From contig CAZVBH010000061.1 of the NCBI GenBank assembly GCA_964625275.1, forward strand, positions 1 to 13,551: DNA of 13,551 nt, written 5' to 3'. Every line of letters starts with the position of its first letter. Position 1 is the first letter of the stretch. This DNA is from UBA3775 sp964625275 (GTDB lineage Bacteria > Bacillota > Clostridia > Lachnospirales > Lachnospiraceae). The position numbers and the translations under genes were made by a program. Positions 11,646 to 13,551 of this stretch are shown here, one piece after another. The notes under the pieces were generated by a model, which did not search any database, was not told the DNA's origin, and saw only the letters and a program-made list of their open reading frames with translations.

Positions 11646-13551
11646 TTATTCATCCAAATATTTATTATAAAATTTTCTTACAATAATATCTATTACACTG
11701 TCTTCAAGCTTTCCAAAATTCTGTTTTAAAAGTCCTTTAACACCTTCTATTTTATTTTCGTAATTCTGATCAGGTGTTGCATTTGCTTTTTCATATTGTC
11801 TGATAGAAACCGAAGTCACATTTGTCATCAGCCAGGATGTAAAGAGAGCATTAAGCTGTCCACCTGTGAGAGCAAGTAAATAATTTGATGATTTTATATC
11901 TGAATAATCAGAAGGCTTTCTTGAATTTTTCAAAGCTGCAGCATTAAACAGATTACCAAGCTCAGTGGTCGTTGAATAACGTAATGTACCATTTAAATCA
12001 GCTAATCCATTTCTTTCAGAAGATTCAGAATTAGTTCTATATTTGGAGTAATCAATTGAGGTACGTCCTGTATAGTATTTCATCTTTTCTTCTTCTTTTG
12101 CCAGCGTATAATCCGGTACAAAGCCTCTGAAACTATCGATTTCTTCTTCTTCAATAATCTTGAAATCCTTATTCTCAGGCTTTGGCTTAGCAGGTGGATT
12201 AGCCTTTCGGTCATGAAGCTTCTTCGCAGTTCTTTCCTTTAATTCTTTATAATCCTGAGCGCTAAAGCCATATTTATTGGCAATTAATTCATCCTCATCC
12301 TGAGTAGTATCTTCATGATAATCAGGGACAAAGCCTCTGTAAGTTCCATCGTCAATATCACCAATTGCATCCATTTTAGCAAAGGTAGATGCAAAGCTTT
12401 CTCGTTTGGAGTGACTTGAAGAACTTTCTCCAACGGAAGGCTCGGTCTTATGAACCTGACTGTTGATTATTTCCTCAAAAGTAGGACCTTCTTCGTCAGA
12501 ATCTTTATTTGAATCATCGGATTTATCTTCAGATTTTTCTGAATCGTTGCTGAAAAGATTATCAGAAAACATATCCTCAACAACACTGCCGCGTTTTTTG
12601 ATGCCTGAGAAAAAGCTGTCAAAATTATCATTATTGTCAGCATTATCATCGACAGAAGAGTAGAAGTCATCGGGCTCATCAGAAGCATTAACCTCCACAG
12701 CATCTACAACTATTGTGTCACCAACAGCATATTCATCAACAGGTTCTGTTTCTACGAAAATCGGACCGGATTCAGGCTGATAATCATCATCGTGGGAATC
12801 AGGAGTATCATCCTGTACGGTTTCTCCGGTAACATGAGGAATTGAATCCAGAATTCTTCTAGACTCTTCACGTTGTTTCTCAGCCATATCAGCCATTCCA
12901 AAACGCTCTGTAAAACTTTTTCTTCGTTTCTCACTTGCAAGACGCTTTGCTTCTTCTTCCTCAGCTTTTCTTTTGGCTTCTTCCTTGGCCTTGCGAACTT
13001 CTTCCTCTGCCTTGCGGGCAGCCTCCTCAGCTTCAAGTCTTGCTAATTCCTCTTCAGCACGTCTGGCTTCTTCCTCAGCTTCAAGACGAATACGTTCTGC
13101 TTCATCAGCTGCTCTTTTTGCTTCTTCTTCAGCCTTACGTCTTGCCTCTTCTTCTGCACGAGCAGCAGCCTCTTCAGCTTCACGTCTTGCTCGTTCTTCT
13201 TCCTCGGCCTGTCGTCTTGCTTCTTCCTCAGCAGCAATTCTAGCTTCTTCTTCTGCACGAGCAGCAGCTTCCTCAGCTTCACGACGAAGTCTTTCTTCTT
13301 CCTCGGCCTGTCGCCTTGCTTCTTCTTCAGCAGCAATTCTAGCTTCTTCAGCAGCACGAGCAGCAGCTTCTTCAGCTTCACGACGAAGACGTTCTTCCTC
13401 CTCGGCCTTGCGTCTTGCTTCTTCTTCAGCCTGACGTCTTGCTTCTTCTTCAGCACGACGTTTATCTTCCTCTGCCTTCAGACGTTTAGCCTCAACTGAA
13501 TAGTAGGAGGTGCAGGCTTTAAGTGCAGCTCTTGCATCAGGTTGAGCTACA
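11646..13551 (-). CDS. Long charged helical-repeat protein, 5' end outside the window
   Basis: The frame is open from the right edge: codons from 13550 run without a stop into the ATG at 12896 and on to 11648-11646, giving 634 visible residues. The ATG at 12896 is therefore internal. Visible residues about 22-210 are almost only Glu, Ala, Arg, Lys and Gln in the pattern AEEEARRQAEEEERLRREAE, including 33-residue repeats; this is a long single alpha-helix or coiled coil. Residues about 235-390 are acidic, Ser/Asp-rich and probably disordered. Two RGFVPDY motifs lie 70 residues apart (12318-12338 and 12108-12128). The last 115 residues look like a folded helical domain (LNGTLRY to NKYLDE). No membrane segment is visible. 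I do not recognise the family. TolA-like or cytoskeletal scaffold proteins share the helix composition, but that is not evidence of homology. Confidence 0.75.
   Translation of the reverse strand, partial: VAQPDARAALKACTSYYSVEAKRLKAEEDKRRAEEEARRQAEEEARRKAEEEERLRREAEEAAARAAEEARIAAEEEARRQAEEEERLRREAEEAAARAEEEARIAAEEEARRQAEEEERARREAEEAAARAEEEARRKAEEEAKRAADEAERIRLEAEEEARRAEEELARLEAEEAARKAEEEVRKAKEEAKRKAEEEEAKRLASEKRRKSFTERFGMADMAEKQREESRRILDSIPHVTGETVQDDTPDSHDDDYQPESGPIFVETEPVDEYAVGDTIVVDAVEVNASDEPDDFYSSVDDNADNNDNFDSFFSGIKKRGSVVEDMFSDNLFSNDSEKSEDKSDDSNKDSDEEGPTFEEIINSQVHKTEPSVGESSSSHSKRESFASTFAKMDAIGDIDDGTYRGFVPDYHEDTTQDEDELIANKYGFSAQDYKELKERTAKKLHDRKANPPAKPKPENKDFKIIEEEEIDSFRGFVPDYTLAKEEEKMKYYTGRTSIDYSKYRTNSESSERNGLADLNGTLRYSTTTELGNLFNAAALKNSRKPSDYSDIKSSNYLLALTGGQLNALFTSWLMTNVTSVSIRQYEKANATPDQNYENKIEGVKGLLKQNFGKLEDSVIDIIVRKFYNKYLDE
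13156..13452. repeat. 99-bp tandem repeats inside the charged-helix gene
   Basis: Three units start at 13156, 13255 and 13354, each with GCACGAGCAGCAGC on the plus strand. They encode 33-residue units containing EAAARAEEEARI, AAEEEARRQ and AEEEERLRREAE. The third unit is partly diverged. Weaker versions of the pattern continue to about 12950. Such repeats can expand or contract by slippage. Confidence 0.8.

Noticed and set aside
12935..13434. Long plus-strand frames rich in Leu/Pro/Gln or Ala/Ser
   Set aside because: They are antisense frames of the Glu/Ala/Arg repeat gene; the low-complexity coding repeat keeps several frames free of stops.
12752..13456. Lys/Arg/Leu-rich minus-strand frames with ATG starts
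   Set aside because: They are shifted frames of the same gene. The real frame is open from the window edge through the ATG at 12896 and continues in the sequence that follows.

Overview
The window looks like a low-GC chromosome segment from an anaerobic Gram-positive bacterium, most likely a Lachnospiraceae member related to Butyrivibrio, Pseudobutyrivibrio or Roseburia. That placement is inferred from strong A+T bias, GAGGTG/AAGGAG ribosome-binding sites, TTG starts, and protein families I associate with that group: a DUF6512-type membrane protein, an orphan AAA ATPase, and an HTH-fused nucleotide-sugar dehydrogenase. No rRNA, tRNA, CRISPR array or transposase gene was seen.

Left part (1-5290), accessory. 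A block of at least 2278 bp occurs twice in direct orientation (1-2278 and 2994-5271). I found no difference between the copies. Each holds an antitoxin-like gene (TTG start) behind a consensus promoter and a palindromic operator candidate, a RelE/ParE-like toxin gene, a strong terminator, three 29-bp AT-rich repeats, and a AAA-type ATPase gene. Between the copies lies a 715-bp patchwork: a 13-codon tail of a DUF6512-like gene, an imperfect inverted repeat, an antitoxin gene without its toxin, another copy of the terminator module, and a short membrane-toxin-like peptide gene that looks cut at its 5' end. Copy 2 is followed by an intact DUF6512 gene (5270-5785, minus strand) that converges on the ATPase.

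Middle part (5786-8880), nucleotide-sugar operon on the minus strand. The upstream gene encodes a UDP-glucose 6-dehydrogenase-like enzyme with an XRE-type helix-turn-helix domain fused to its N-terminus. It is followed after 9 bp by a UDP-glucuronate 4-epimerase. Together they would convert UDP-glucose to UDP-glucuronate and then UDP-galacturonate for surface polysaccharide. The promoter region carries five related operator-like motifs; one fills the -35/-10 spacer and one covers the expected start of transcription. I infer that the enzyme-regulator fusion controls its own operon.

Right part (8880-13551). A cysteine-rich protein of unknown function (minus strand) is followed, divergently, by a coiled-coil protein gene that overlaps the start of a D-alanyl-D-alanine carboxypeptidase gene (plus strand). 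The window ends inside a long minus-strand gene whose visible 634 residues hold a highly charged Glu/Ala/Arg helix with 33-residue repeats, an acidic disordered region, two RGFVPDY motifs and a small C-terminal domain. A dispersed repeat shares its core between 5932-5956 and 11563-11588 in opposite orientations.
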